A stretch of DNA of 21,301 nucleotides from LMUY01 sp964657445 (lineage in GTDB: Bacteria; Pseudomonadota; Alphaproteobacteria; Acetobacterales; Acetobacteraceae). A program made the position numbers and the translations under genes. The stretch covers positions 1 to 21,301 of the forward strand of contig CAZZVB010000054.1 of NCBI GenBank assembly GCA_964657445.1. The letters are read 5' to 3'. This document shows positions 14,607 to 21,301 of the stretch, one piece after another. Each line of letters opens with the position of its first letter. The first letter of the stretch is position 1. The notes under the pieces are model-generated. The model did no database searches. It worked only from the letters and a program-made list of their open reading frames with translations, and was not told the origin of the DNA.

Positions 14607-15938
14607 ATGATGAGCTTGTTCACGATCCCCAATCTCGGCGGCGCGCATCTCGGCGGGTGGCGCCACCCGGATGCGTATTCGAATACCGTGATGAACCTGC
14701 AGCAGAATATCGAAGTGGCACAGCTTGCCGAGCGAGGGAAGATGGACGGCGTGTTCCTGGCCGATGGCAACGGCGTGCGCGACATGAACAAGCCGGCGCT
14801 GTTCGCCGCCAACTTCCCGTCCGCCCGGCCCGGCGTGTTCGACCCGGTGGTGCTGATGACGGCGCTCGCCATGCACACCAGCCGGCTCGGCCTGATCTCC
14901 ACCGCAACCACCACCTTCGACGAGCCGTATTTCGTCGCCCGCCGGTTCGCCTCGCTCGACCACGCCAGCGGCGGGCGCGCCGGGTGGAACCTCGTCACCG
15001 CGTCCAACGCCGGCGACGCGCTGAACTTCAACCACTCCGAGCCGGTCGGCCGCGAGGAACGCTATGGCCGGGCGGAGGAATTCATCGAGGTGGTGAAATC
15101 GCTCTGGGACAGTTGGGCGGACGATGCGTTCCTGGAGGACAAGGCGAGCGGCCAGTTCCTCGACCCGGCGCGGGTGCGGATGACCAACCATGAAGGCAAG
15201 CACTTCAAGGTCGCCGGCCCGCTGAACGTGCCGCGCACGCCGCAGGGCCGCCCGGTGGTGTTCATGGCGGGCCAGTCGGACCGCGGCAAGGAACTGGCGG
15301 CCCGGCACGCCGACGCGATGTTCGGCGCCGGCGACAGCAAGGAGTCTTGCCAGGCCGACTATGCCGATATCAAAGGCCGCATGGCCCGCTATGGCCGCCA
15401 TCCGGACGAGCTGAAATTCATCCCCGGCATCAGCATCTTCGTCGGCGAAACCGCCGACGAGGCGGACCAATTGCATGGCGAGTTGGCGGAACTGATCTCC
15501 CCGGCCTTAGGCGTGGACTTCCTGTCCAAGATGGTCGCCAAGGATTTGCGGGATTACCCGATCGACGGCCCGATGCCGGACTTGCCGGACGTGGTGATCG
15601 GCGGCAGCAGCGTGCGAAGCTTCATCCTGACGATGGTGCGGCGGGAGAACCTGACGATCCGCCAAGCCTACCAGCGCATCGTGCCGGGCTTCGGCAGCCC
15701 CGTGGTGAAGGGCGACGTGACCCACGTCGCCGACGTGCTGGAGGACTGGTATCGCGGCAAGGCGTGCGACGGCTTCATGATCTCCAACCCGGCCATGCCG
15801 ATCTCGCTGCGCAAGTTCGTGGACTTGGTCGTGCCGGAGTTGCAGAGGCGCGGGTTGTTTCGCAGGGAATACCAGGGGACGACGTTGCGGGAGCATATGG
15901 GGCTGGCTAAGCCGGTGAACCCGCATTTCGACTCATAA
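14607..15938 (+). CDS. NtaA/SnaA/DszA-type FMN-dependent monooxygenase (luciferase-like)
   Basis: A 443-residue cytoplasmic flavin monooxygenase of the bacterial luciferase (TIM-barrel) superfamily, the group that oxidises nitrilotriacetate, dibenzothiophene sulfone, dimethyl sulfide and similar small molecules using FMNH2 supplied by a separate reductase. Typical segments: GGWRHPDAYSN, AERGKMDGVFLADG, LISTATTTFDEPYFVARRFA, LDHASGGRAGWNLVTASN, GREERYGRAEEFIEVVKSLW, RPVVFMAGQSDRGKELAARH and the C-terminal LRKFVDLVVPELQRRGLFR. Length matches the family. GGAGG (14592-14596) precedes the ATG. No flavin reductase is in the window. It faces the ABC importer operon tail to tail, suggesting the importer brings in its substrate, but substrate identity cannot be told. 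The 3' end overlaps the ATPase gene by 32 bases. Confidence 0.9.
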   Translation: MMSLFTIPNLGGAHLGGWRHPDAYSNTVMNLQQNIEVAQLAERGKMDGVFLADGNGVRDMNKPALFAANFPSARPGVFDPVVLMTALAMHTSRLGLISTATTTFDEPYFVARRFASLDHASGGRAGWNLVTASNAGDALNFNHSEPVGREERYGRAEEFIEVVKSLWDSWADDAFLEDKASGQFLDPARVRMTNHEGKHFKVAGPLNVPRTPQGRPVVFMAGQSDRGKELAARHADAMFGAGDSKESCQADYADIKGRMARYGRHPDELKFIPGISIFVGETADEADQLHGELAELISPALGVDFLSKMVAKDLRDYPIDGPMPDLPDVVIGGSSVRSFILTMVRRENLTIRQAYQRIVPGFGSPVVKGDVTHVADVLEDWYRGKACDGFMISNPAMPISLRKFVDLVVPELQRRGLFRREYQGTTLREHMGLAKPVNPHFDS

Positions 15939-17859
15939 ACCCTCTCCCACCCGTCGCGGGAGAGGCAGCAAGAAGATGGCAGTGCACCCGGTGCCCGTCT
16001 CCTAGTTCCCGCCATGGCGGCGCTAGTGTGTCGCAGACCGGGCCAATCCGCTGGTGACACCGCAGCGCAAATCGGCAGCCCGGCCCGGCGTGCACTGCAC
16101 CCGGCTCGCCCCGCAACGCTACCCTGTCCGCTGAGGCTTGCCCTATCGCAGGCACTGCGGACAGCAGCGCCTGCGTGTAGGGATGCGCCCGCCCGCGCAG
16201 AACCCGCGCGACCGGCCCAACCTCCATCAACGCACCGCCGTACATCACCGCGACCCGGTCCGCCACGTGACCGACCACGTTGATGTCATGGCTGATGAAC
16301 AGCAGGGCCAACCCAAACTGCGCCTGCAGATCCGCCAGCAGGTTGAGCACGGCCGCCTGCACCGACACGTCCAATGCGGACACTGCTTCGTCGCACACGA
16401 TGAAGTCCGGACGGCTGGCCAGTGCGCGCGCCACGCCGACGCGCTGCTTTTCACCGCCAGACAGTTGCTGCGGATAACGTGACGCATAGCTTGCCGGCAG
16501 CCGAACCAGGTCCAGCAGCCGGACCACCTCCGCCTGTCCGCTCGCCAGGCCGAACCTGGCCAGCGGGCGGCGCAGGATCGTGCCCACGGTGTGGCGCGGG
16601 TTCAGCGCCGTGTCGGGGTTCTGCAGGATGATCTGCGCGCGCCGCCGGAACGCGACGGCCGGCGCGTCCGGAACCGGCATGCCATCGAACCGCAGCGCGC
16701 CGGCATCGGCCGCGATCAGCCGAAGCAGTAGGCGGCCCAGCGTGGACTTGCCCGAGCCAGACTCGCCTACCAACCCGAGCACCTCGCCCGGCGCCACGCT
16801 GAGCGACACGCCGTCCACCGCCTGCACGGATGCGAACCCGCGGCTCAGCCCCTGGGCCTCGACCAACGAACCCGGCAATGGACCGCGATACGGCCGCATC
16901 ACCGGCACGGGCCAGCGATGCCCCGCTAACTGGACCGCCCGATGGCAGCGCACACCATCCACCAGCACTTGCGGCAACTCGCAACCAGGCGCCGCCCAAG
17001 GACAACGCGCACGGAAATTGCAGCCCAGACCAACATTCACCAGATCGGGCAATCCACCCGGGATTGGCGATAGCGCGCCGCGCTCGCCTGGCCGGGGCAG
17101 GGCGGCCAGCAGGCCCGACGTGTAAGGGTGGCGCGGCGCCTGCAGCACCTCTGCGACCGTGCCGAGTTCCACCAGGCGCCCGGCGTAGAGCACGGCGGCA
17201 CGGTCACACAGCCGGTCCACGATGCCGAGGTTGTGGCTGACCAGCAGCAGCGATAGCCCCCGCCGCGCGCGCAGATCGGCCAGCAGGTCGAGGATGCCCG
17301 CCTCCACCGTCACGTCCAGCGCCGTCGTCGGCTCGTCCAGCAGCAGCAGGTCGGGCCTTGCCGCCAGCGCCGTGGCGATCGCGACGCGTTGCTTCATGCC
17401 GCCGGAGAGTTGGTGCGGATAGGCCGCCATCAGCGCCGCCGGGCGCGGCAGCCCGACCTCAGACAGCAGCGCCATGCCCTGTTGGTGCGCCTCCGCCCGG
17501 CGCAGCCCGCCATGCACGCGCAGCGGTTCACCCACTTGCGCGCCGATCGTCATCGCCGGGTTCAGGGTGGAGGATGGGTCCTGGAACACCACCGCCATCC
17601 GCCGGCCGCGCACCCTTGCCGCTTGTGTCAGCAAATCCGTGCCGCCGAATGCCAGCCGCTTCGCCGTGACTTGGGCTGTTCCTAACAGCCCGAGCAGCGC
17701 CAGCACCACCGTCGATTTGCCCGACCCGGACTCCCCTACCAGCGCCAGCGCGCCGCCCGGTGGCAACGCCAAATCCACATCCTGCAGCGCGTGCAGCCGG
17801 CCGCGGCGGGTGGGGAAGGCCACCGACAGCCCGGCGATGTCGAGCGCAGCGTTATGCAT
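15907..17859 (-). CDS. fused double ATP-binding protein of a peptide/nickel-type ABC importer
   Basis: A 650-residue protein with two complete nucleotide-binding domains, equivalent to DppD plus DppF in one chain (as in GsiA or YejF). Domain 1: Walker A GESGSGKST (42-50), signature LSGGM (151-155), Walker B LLLLDEP (171-177), His209. Domain 2: Walker A GESGSGKST (365-373), signature LSGGE (467-471), Walker B FIVCDEA (486-492), His524. Each is followed by the oligopeptide-transporter C-terminal region HPYT with a four-cysteine set (280/286/293/305 and 595/601/609/627), which can hold an iron-sulfur cluster in related proteins. The ATG at 17859 overlaps the permease stop by 8 bases; an upstream start at 17901 would be inside the permease. 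The last 20 or so residues are encoded across a hairpin and look acquired. Confidence 0.92.
   Translation of the reverse strand: MHNAALDIAGLSVAFPTRRGRLHALQDVDLALPPGGALALVGESGSGKSTVVLALLGLLGTAQVTAKRLAFGGTDLLTQAARVRGRRMAVVFQDPSSTLNPAMTIGAQVGEPLRVHGGLRRAEAHQQGMALLSEVGLPRPAALMAAYPHQLSGGMKQRVAIATALAARPDLLLLDEPTTALDVTVEAGILDLLADLRARRGLSLLLVSHNLGIVDRLCDRAAVLYAGRLVELGTVAEVLQAPRHPYTSGLLAALPRPGERGALSPIPGGLPDLVNVGLGCNFRARCPWAAPGCELPQVLVDGVRCHRAVQLAGHRWPVPVMRPYRGPLPGSLVEAQGLSRGFASVQAVDGVSLSVAPGEVLGLVGESGSGKSTLGRLLLRLIAADAGALRFDGMPVPDAPAVAFRRRAQIILQNPDTALNPRHTVGTILRRPLARFGLASGQAEVVRLLDLVRLPASYASRYPQQLSGGEKQRVGVARALASRPDFIVCDEAVSALDVSVQAAVLNLLADLQAQFGLALLFISHDINVVGHVADRVAVMYGGALMEVGPVARVLRGRAHPYTQALLSAVPAIGQASADRVALRGEPGAVHAGPGCRFALRCHQRIGPVCDTLAPPWRELGDGHRVHCHLLAASPATGGRGFMSRNAGSPA
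15941..15965. repeat. REP-like GC-rich hairpin between convergent genes, possible terminator
   Basis: CCTCTCCC (15941-15948) and GGGAGAGG (15958-15965) form a perfect 8-base stem with a 9-base loop, starting 3 bases after the monooxygenase stop. Sequences of this kind (CTCTCCC...GGGAGAG) are, to my knowledge, common dispersed intergenic elements in GC-rich proteobacteria. On the plus strand no T run follows; on the minus strand only a GTTTAT follows. It lies inside the 3' end of the ATPase reading frame on the other strand, adding an unusual tail to that protein. Confidence 0.55.
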
Positions 17860-18640
17860 GCGCCGGGTCGAGCCGGGCGCGCAGGCCTTCCCCCACCACA
17901 TTCACCGTCACCAGCAGCACGCACAGGCACAGACCGGGCGCCAGCCCGATCCACGGCGCCTGATCCAGATACTGCCGGCTTTCGGAGATCATCAGCCCCC
18001 ATTCGCTTGCCGGCGGTTGCGGCCCGAGCCCGAGGAACGACAAAGCGGAGCCGAGCAGGATGGCGAATGTCACCCGCAGCCCGCACTCGACGATGATGGG
18101 CGGCCAGGCATTGGGCAGGATCTCCCGCAACAGGATGGAGGCGCCGGGTTCGCCGCGCGCCCGCGCCGCTTCGACGTAATCTTCCTGCAGCAACCCGAGC
18201 GAAACGGCGCGCACTAGGCGCAGCATGATCGGGATGTACACCAGCCCGACCGCGATGATGGTCTTGCCCAGGCTGGGCGGCGTCACCGCCAGGATCAGCA
18301 GGCCGAGCAGGATGGGTGGCAAGGAGAGCAGCAGATCCGCCGCGCGCAGCACCAGCGTGCCGGGCCACCCGCGGTTGAACGCGGTGAACAGCCCGAGCGG
18401 CACACCCGCCACCAGGCTGACCAGCATGGCGCCGAAGCCGATCAGCAGCGACAGATGCGCCCCCGCCATCACGCGGGACAGCACGTCCCGCCCGAACTCG
18501 TCGGTGCCGAACGGGTGCGCCAGCGAGGGTGCGGCGAACCGCAGCCGCACCGCGAACCCGGCGGGATCGTACGGCGTATGGAACGCGCCGATCGCCGCCA
18601 CAACGATGATCGCCGCCAGGGCGATAAGGCTGAGCCTCAT
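17852..18640 (-). CDS. ABC transporter permease, DppC family
   Basis: A 262-residue inner-membrane permease, the second of the importer's two channel subunits. It has the DppC-type N-terminal membrane segment followed by the periplasmic HPFGTDEFGRDVLSR motif, then about five more membrane helices. The cytoplasmic EAA loop EAARARGEPGASILLREILPN, which contacts the ATPase, is around residues 157-177, and a conserved SALSFLGLGPQPPASEWG segment follows. Its ATG overlaps the stop of the DppB-like gene by four bases (ATGA) and its own end overlaps the ATPase start by eight, so the operon is tightly coupled. The family is certain; the transported compound is unknown. Confidence 0.92.
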   Translation of the reverse strand: MRLSLIALAAIIVVAAIGAFHTPYDPAGFAVRLRFAAPSLAHPFGTDEFGRDVLSRVMAGAHLSLLIGFGAMLVSLVAGVPLGLFTAFNRGWPGTLVLRAADLLLSLPPILLGLLILAVTPPSLGKTIIAVGLVYIPIMLRLVRAVSLGLLQEDYVEAARARGEPGASILLREILPNAWPPIIVECGLRVTFAILLGSALSFLGLGPQPPASEWGLMISESRQYLDQAPWIGLAPGLCLCVLLVTVNVVGEGLRARLDPAHA

Positions 18641-19611
18641 GCCGCACCGGTGTAGCGGATGCGCGGGTTCAGCACGGCGTAGCTGAGGTCGGCCAGCAGG
18701 TTCGCCAGCGCGTAGATGGTCGTCAGCACCAGCATCCCCGCCTCCAGCAGCGGCAGGTCATGGTGTTCGATGGCGAAGATCAGCAGCCGGCCCAGCCCTG
18801 GGTAGGCGAACACCGTCTCGATCACCACCACGCCGCCGATCAGCAGGCCGAAATCCAGCGCGAGGATGGTGATCGCCGGCAGCAGCGCGTTCGGCAGCGC
18901 GTGGCGCCACAGCACGCGGCTGGCGGAAAGCCCTTTGGCCCGCGCCATCAGCACGTAGCGGCTGCGCAGCGCCTCCAGCATCGCCGCGCGAGTCAGGCGG
19001 GACACGTGGGCGACCAGCCCGGCGGCCAGCACCAGCACCGGCAGGACCAGATGCATCGCCCAGGCGCCGAACCCGTCCGGCAGGGGGGAATACCCGGTCG
19101 CCGGCAGCCAGCCGAGCCAGGAGGCGAACACCAGGATCGCCAGCAGCGCCCAGAAGAAATCCGGCACCGCGATGAACACCAGTTGCAGCAGGGTGAGCAC
19201 ATGGTCCGACGGCCGCCCATACCGCGTCGCCGACAGCACGCCCAAGCCGATCCCGCCGGTCGCCAACAGCAAGAAAGCCAACCCGGCGAGGATTGCGGAC
19301 CGCCCCAGCGCATCGGCGATCACCGGCCCAGCCGGACGATCCATCGTCAGCGACTGCCCAAGGTCGCCGCGCAGCAGCCCCGACAGCCAGTGCCAATATT
19401 GCAGCCAGAGCGGATCGTTCAGCCCGAGCTTCGCCCGCAGCGCCGCCACGGCGGACGGCGTCGCGTATTCCCCCAGGATCGCATAGGCGACGTTGCCGGG
19501 CAGCAGGTGCACGATCGCGAAGATCAGCACCGTCGTCGCCGCGACGACGCCGGCCACGCCGAGCAGGCGGCGTAGGAGATACCTTAGCAAGTTAGGCCAT
19601 CGTCGCCTCAC
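18637..19611 (-). CDS. ABC transporter permease, DppB family
   Basis: A 324-residue inner-membrane permease with the DppB layout: an N-terminal helix (YLLRRLLGVAGVV), a periplasmic stretch including LRAKLGLNDPLWLQYWHWL and GDLGQSL, then five more helices and an EAA loop (ALRSRYVLMARAKGLSASRV, then HALPNALLP). The start is uncertain: the GTG at 19611 overlaps the binding-protein stop by 20 bases, while a TTG at 19590 just after that stop would give the more usual N-terminus beginning at LRYLLRRLL. No strong ribosome site separates them. It pairs with the DppC-like permease next to it. Confidence 0.92.
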   Translation of the reverse strand: MRRRWPNLLRYLLRRLLGVAGVVAATTVLIFAIVHLLPGNVAYAILGEYATPSAVAALRAKLGLNDPLWLQYWHWLSGLLRGDLGQSLTMDRPAGPVIADALGRSAILAGLAFLLLATGGIGLGVLSATRYGRPSDHVLTLLQLVFIAVPDFFWALLAILVFASWLGWLPATGYSPLPDGFGAWAMHLVLPVLVLAAGLVAHVSRLTRAAMLEALRSRYVLMARAKGLSASRVLWRHALPNALLPAITILALDFGLLIGGVVVIETVFAYPGLGRLLIFAIEHHDLPLLEAGMLVLTTIYALANLLADLSYAVLNPRIRYTGAA

Positions 19612-21094
19612 GCAGGTCGAACCACCGCATCGGGTGGGTCTTCACGTTCTGCACGTCGCGCCCGTAGGCGCAGGCGAAGTTCACCACGTAGGCGAAGAAG
19701 CCCGCCGGGTCTTTGAACAGCGCGTCCTGCATGGCGACGTAGTGGGTGCGCTGCGCCGCTTGGTCCCCGGTCAGGCGCGCGGCGGTCAGCGCCGCATCGA
19801 CCGCCGGGTTGCTGTAGTGCCACAGCTTCGCATTCCAGCTTCCGCCGCTGTGCAGGAATGGAAACACGCTGGTGTCGATCGTCGGCCGCGCGAAGTAGCC
19901 GTCGATATACAGCGGCGCCTTGCCCGATACCTCCGCATCGAAGCTGCTGAACGATACGCGCTGTACCTGCAGGTCGAACCCGGCGGGTTTGGCGAGTTGC
20001 TGCAAGGTCACGCCCAGCCGCTCCCGCACCGGACGCCCGACCGGCACGATGATCGGCACCTGGATGCCGTTGGCATGCCCCGCCTCCGCCAGAAGCTTGC
20101 GCGCGGCGGCGACGTCCGACCCGGCGGCTTTCAGAGTGCCGGCGTAGAACGGGTGCGTCGGCGGGATCGGGCTGATCGTCGGCTCGCCTTGGCCGAACAG
20201 CGTCAGGTCCACCACGTCCGCCTTGTCCACCGCGAGTTGGAATGCGAGGCGCACGCGCGGGTCGTTGAACGGCGGGATCAGGTTGTTCATGATCGCGGCG
20301 TCCCACGATCCGCTGGCGACACTGTCCACGCGGACGCCGCTGCGGCCGCCCAACGTCTTCACCTGGTCGAGCGGCAGGTCCCACACCACGTCCAGCTCGC
20401 CGGATTGCAGGGCCGCGATTTTGGCGCCCATTTCCGGAATGATGCGCAATTCCACGCCGTCCAGCTTCGGCATGCCGGGTTCGAAATAGTCGGGGTTCTT
20501 CTCCAGCACCAGCCGGTCGCCCGGCGTGTAGCTGACGAAGCGGAACGGCCCGGTGCCGACCGGCTTGGTGGGCAGTTGCGCCACCTTGTCGCGCGGCACG
20601 ATCTTCACCTGCCGGTCGGACATGATGTCGGCAAACCCGCCATAGGGCGCGCTGAGCGTGAACACCGCGGTGTGGTCGTCCGGCGCATCGATGCTGCTGA
20701 CCATGTCATAGTTGCTGCGCGACGGCGCCCCGGTCGCCGGGTCCATCAGCCGCCGGAACACCGCCACCACGTCGGCCGCGACCAGGGCGCTGCCATCATG
20801 GAATTTGACGTTCTGGCGCAAATGGAACGTCCAGGATTTCAGGTCCGCGCTGAACTCCCAGCTTTCGGCCAGGTCCGGATGGACGGTCAGGTCTTCGGCC
20901 ATGCGGGTCAGGCCGTTGAACACCAGGTTGTCGTAGATGTACTCGTCCCCGATGGTGGTCATCATCGGGTCGAGCCGGTTGAGCGACGTGCCGATCCCCA
21001 CCCGCAGCACGGGCCGCGTGGCGGCGCGCAGCGAAGGGGCGGCCAGCGCGGTGGTGAGCGCGGCGCCGAGGGCGGTCCGGCGGGTGAGTTGCAT
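19592..21094 (-). CDS. family 5 solute-binding protein of a peptide/nickel-type ABC importer
   Basis: A 500-residue periplasmic binding protein, first gene of the importer operon. The N-terminus MQLTRRTALGAALTTALAAP contains a twin-arginine-like pair, so Tat export is possible; cleavage is likely near SLRAA. Family segments: VGIGTSLNRLDPMMTT, the YDNLVFNGLTRM region, LAESWEFSADLKSWTFHLR with QNVKFHDGSALVAADV (the SBP_bac_5 signature), TKPVGTGPFRFVSYTPGDRL and DPRVRLAFQLAVDKADV. The frame reaches an ATG at 21127, but the ATG at 21094 begins at the signal peptide and has a CAGGAG site 8 bases away. Ligands of this family range from peptides to opines, nickel chelates and sugars, so the substrate is unknown. 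Confidence 0.92.
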   Translation of the reverse strand: MQLTRRTALGAALTTALAAPSLRAATRPVLRVGIGTSLNRLDPMMTTIGDEYIYDNLVFNGLTRMAEDLTVHPDLAESWEFSADLKSWTFHLRQNVKFHDGSALVAADVVAVFRRLMDPATGAPSRSNYDMVSSIDAPDDHTAVFTLSAPYGGFADIMSDRQVKIVPRDKVAQLPTKPVGTGPFRFVSYTPGDRLVLEKNPDYFEPGMPKLDGVELRIIPEMGAKIAALQSGELDVVWDLPLDQVKTLGGRSGVRVDSVASGSWDAAIMNNLIPPFNDPRVRLAFQLAVDKADVVDLTLFGQGEPTISPIPPTHPFYAGTLKAAGSDVAAARKLLAEAGHANGIQVPIIVPVGRPVRERLGVTLQQLAKPAGFDLQVQRVSFSSFDAEVSGKAPLYIDGYFARPTIDTSVFPFLHSGGSWNAKLWHYSNPAVDAALTAARLTGDQAAQRTHYVAMQDALFKDPAGFFAYVVNFACAYGRDVQNVKTHPMRWFDLREATMA

Positions 21095-21122
21095 CGGTGG
21101 GGCTCCTGATGGCCCCAAGCGA

Positions 21123-21138
21123 GGCAAACGCTATGCCA
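21123..21138 (-). promoter_or_regulatory. candidate sigma-54 promoter of the ABC importer operon
   Basis: On the minus strand the 16-mer reads TGGCATAGCGTTTGCC. It matches the -24/-12 consensus TGGCACRNNNNTTGCW at 11 of 12 non-N positions up to TTGC, lacking only the C after TGGCA and the final A/T; the essential GG and GC are present with exact spacing. Transcription would start near 21113, leaving a leader of about 18 bases holding the CAGGAG ribosome site. Regulation by an enhancer-binding activator (for example nitrogen-related) is inferred. Confidence 0.45.
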
Positions 21139-21256
21139 GCGCCAACGCGTGCCGACCCTGGCGGCGCAGGGGCAGCCGGTCGATGGAAAGGGCTGCGTGT
21201 CCAATCGCTTAGGTCGGCGTGTTTTATAGAGCGTTTAAAGCCGCTGCTGGTTAGAG

Positions 21257-21286
21257 TCTGGACGCGGAGGCGGATACTTTCTGGAC
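21257..21286. promoter_or_regulatory. direct repeat TCTGGAC, possible activator site
   Basis: TCTGGAC occurs at 21257-21263 and again at 21280-21286, 23 bases apart, about 130-160 bases upstream of the candidate sigma-54 element, where enhancer-binding proteins often bind. The surrounding 21139-21301 stretch is AT-richer than the genes and contains no recognisable coding sequence, though the window ends here. A 7-base repeat can arise by chance. Confidence 0.2.
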
Positions 21287-21301
21287 AGCTTAAATTGGCC
21301 G

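Noticed and set aside
19493..21109. 538-codon plus-strand open frame opposite the ABC binding protein
   Set aside because: Low-complexity His/Arg/Gly-rich translation typical of an antisense shadow; the minus-strand gene has clear family motifs.

Overview
The window is GC-rich (mid-60s % by eye) bacterial chromosome with dense coding, strong G/C third positions, frequent ATGA/GTGA stop-start overlaps and Shine-Dalgarno sites. An adjacent recF-gyrB pair, the alphaproteobacterial style of the proteins and the large number of small-molecule uptake and oxidation genes suggest an alphaproteobacterium, possibly Acetobacteraceae. That placement is inference; there is no rRNA or tRNA in the window to confirm it.

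Layout. (1) 1-3931, plus strand: a catabolic block with the 3' part of an aromatic-ring FAD monooxygenase, the two subunits of a 3-oxoadipate-type CoA-transferase (pcaI, pcaJ), a VOC/extradiol-dioxygenase-like protein and an RraA/HMG-aldolase-like protein. (2) 4016-5911: divergent idnD (L-idonate 5-dehydrogenase, minus) and idnO (5-ketogluconate reductase, plus), which together interconvert L-idonate and D-gluconate. (3) 5915-9550: recF and gyrB, core replication/repair genes, with recF starting 3 bases after idnO and without dnaA/dnaN beside it. (4) 9551-12708: a spacer with small hairpins, an unrecognised 162-residue protein, then a DAACS-family glutamate/aspartate/dicarboxylate symporter translationally coupled to a GltI-like periplasmic binding protein. 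(5) 12671-14549: divergent MdtG-like MFS exporter (minus) and tag, 3-methyladenine DNA glycosylase I (plus). (6) 14607-21094: an NtaA/SnaA/DszA-type flavin-dependent monooxygenase (plus) convergent with a four-gene peptide/nickel-type ABC importer operon (minus: binding protein, two permeases, one fused double ATPase). The importer is preceded by a good match to a sigma-54 -24/-12 promoter. The two units meet at a REP-like hairpin.

How the genes may work together: block 1 hydroxylates and processes an aromatic compound towards 3-oxoadipyl-CoA and/or pyruvate-yielding products; block 2 feeds sugar acids to gluconate; block 6 looks like import followed by oxidative cleavage of an unidentified small organic compound.

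Most of the window is ordinary metabolism. The most unusual item is the pairing of a secondary DAACS symporter with a substrate-binding protein of matching predicted specificity and no ABC permease or ATPase. If they act together, this would be a binding-protein-assisted secondary transporter outside the TRAP and TTT families. I saw no CRISPR array, IS element, phage gene, tRNA or rRNA.
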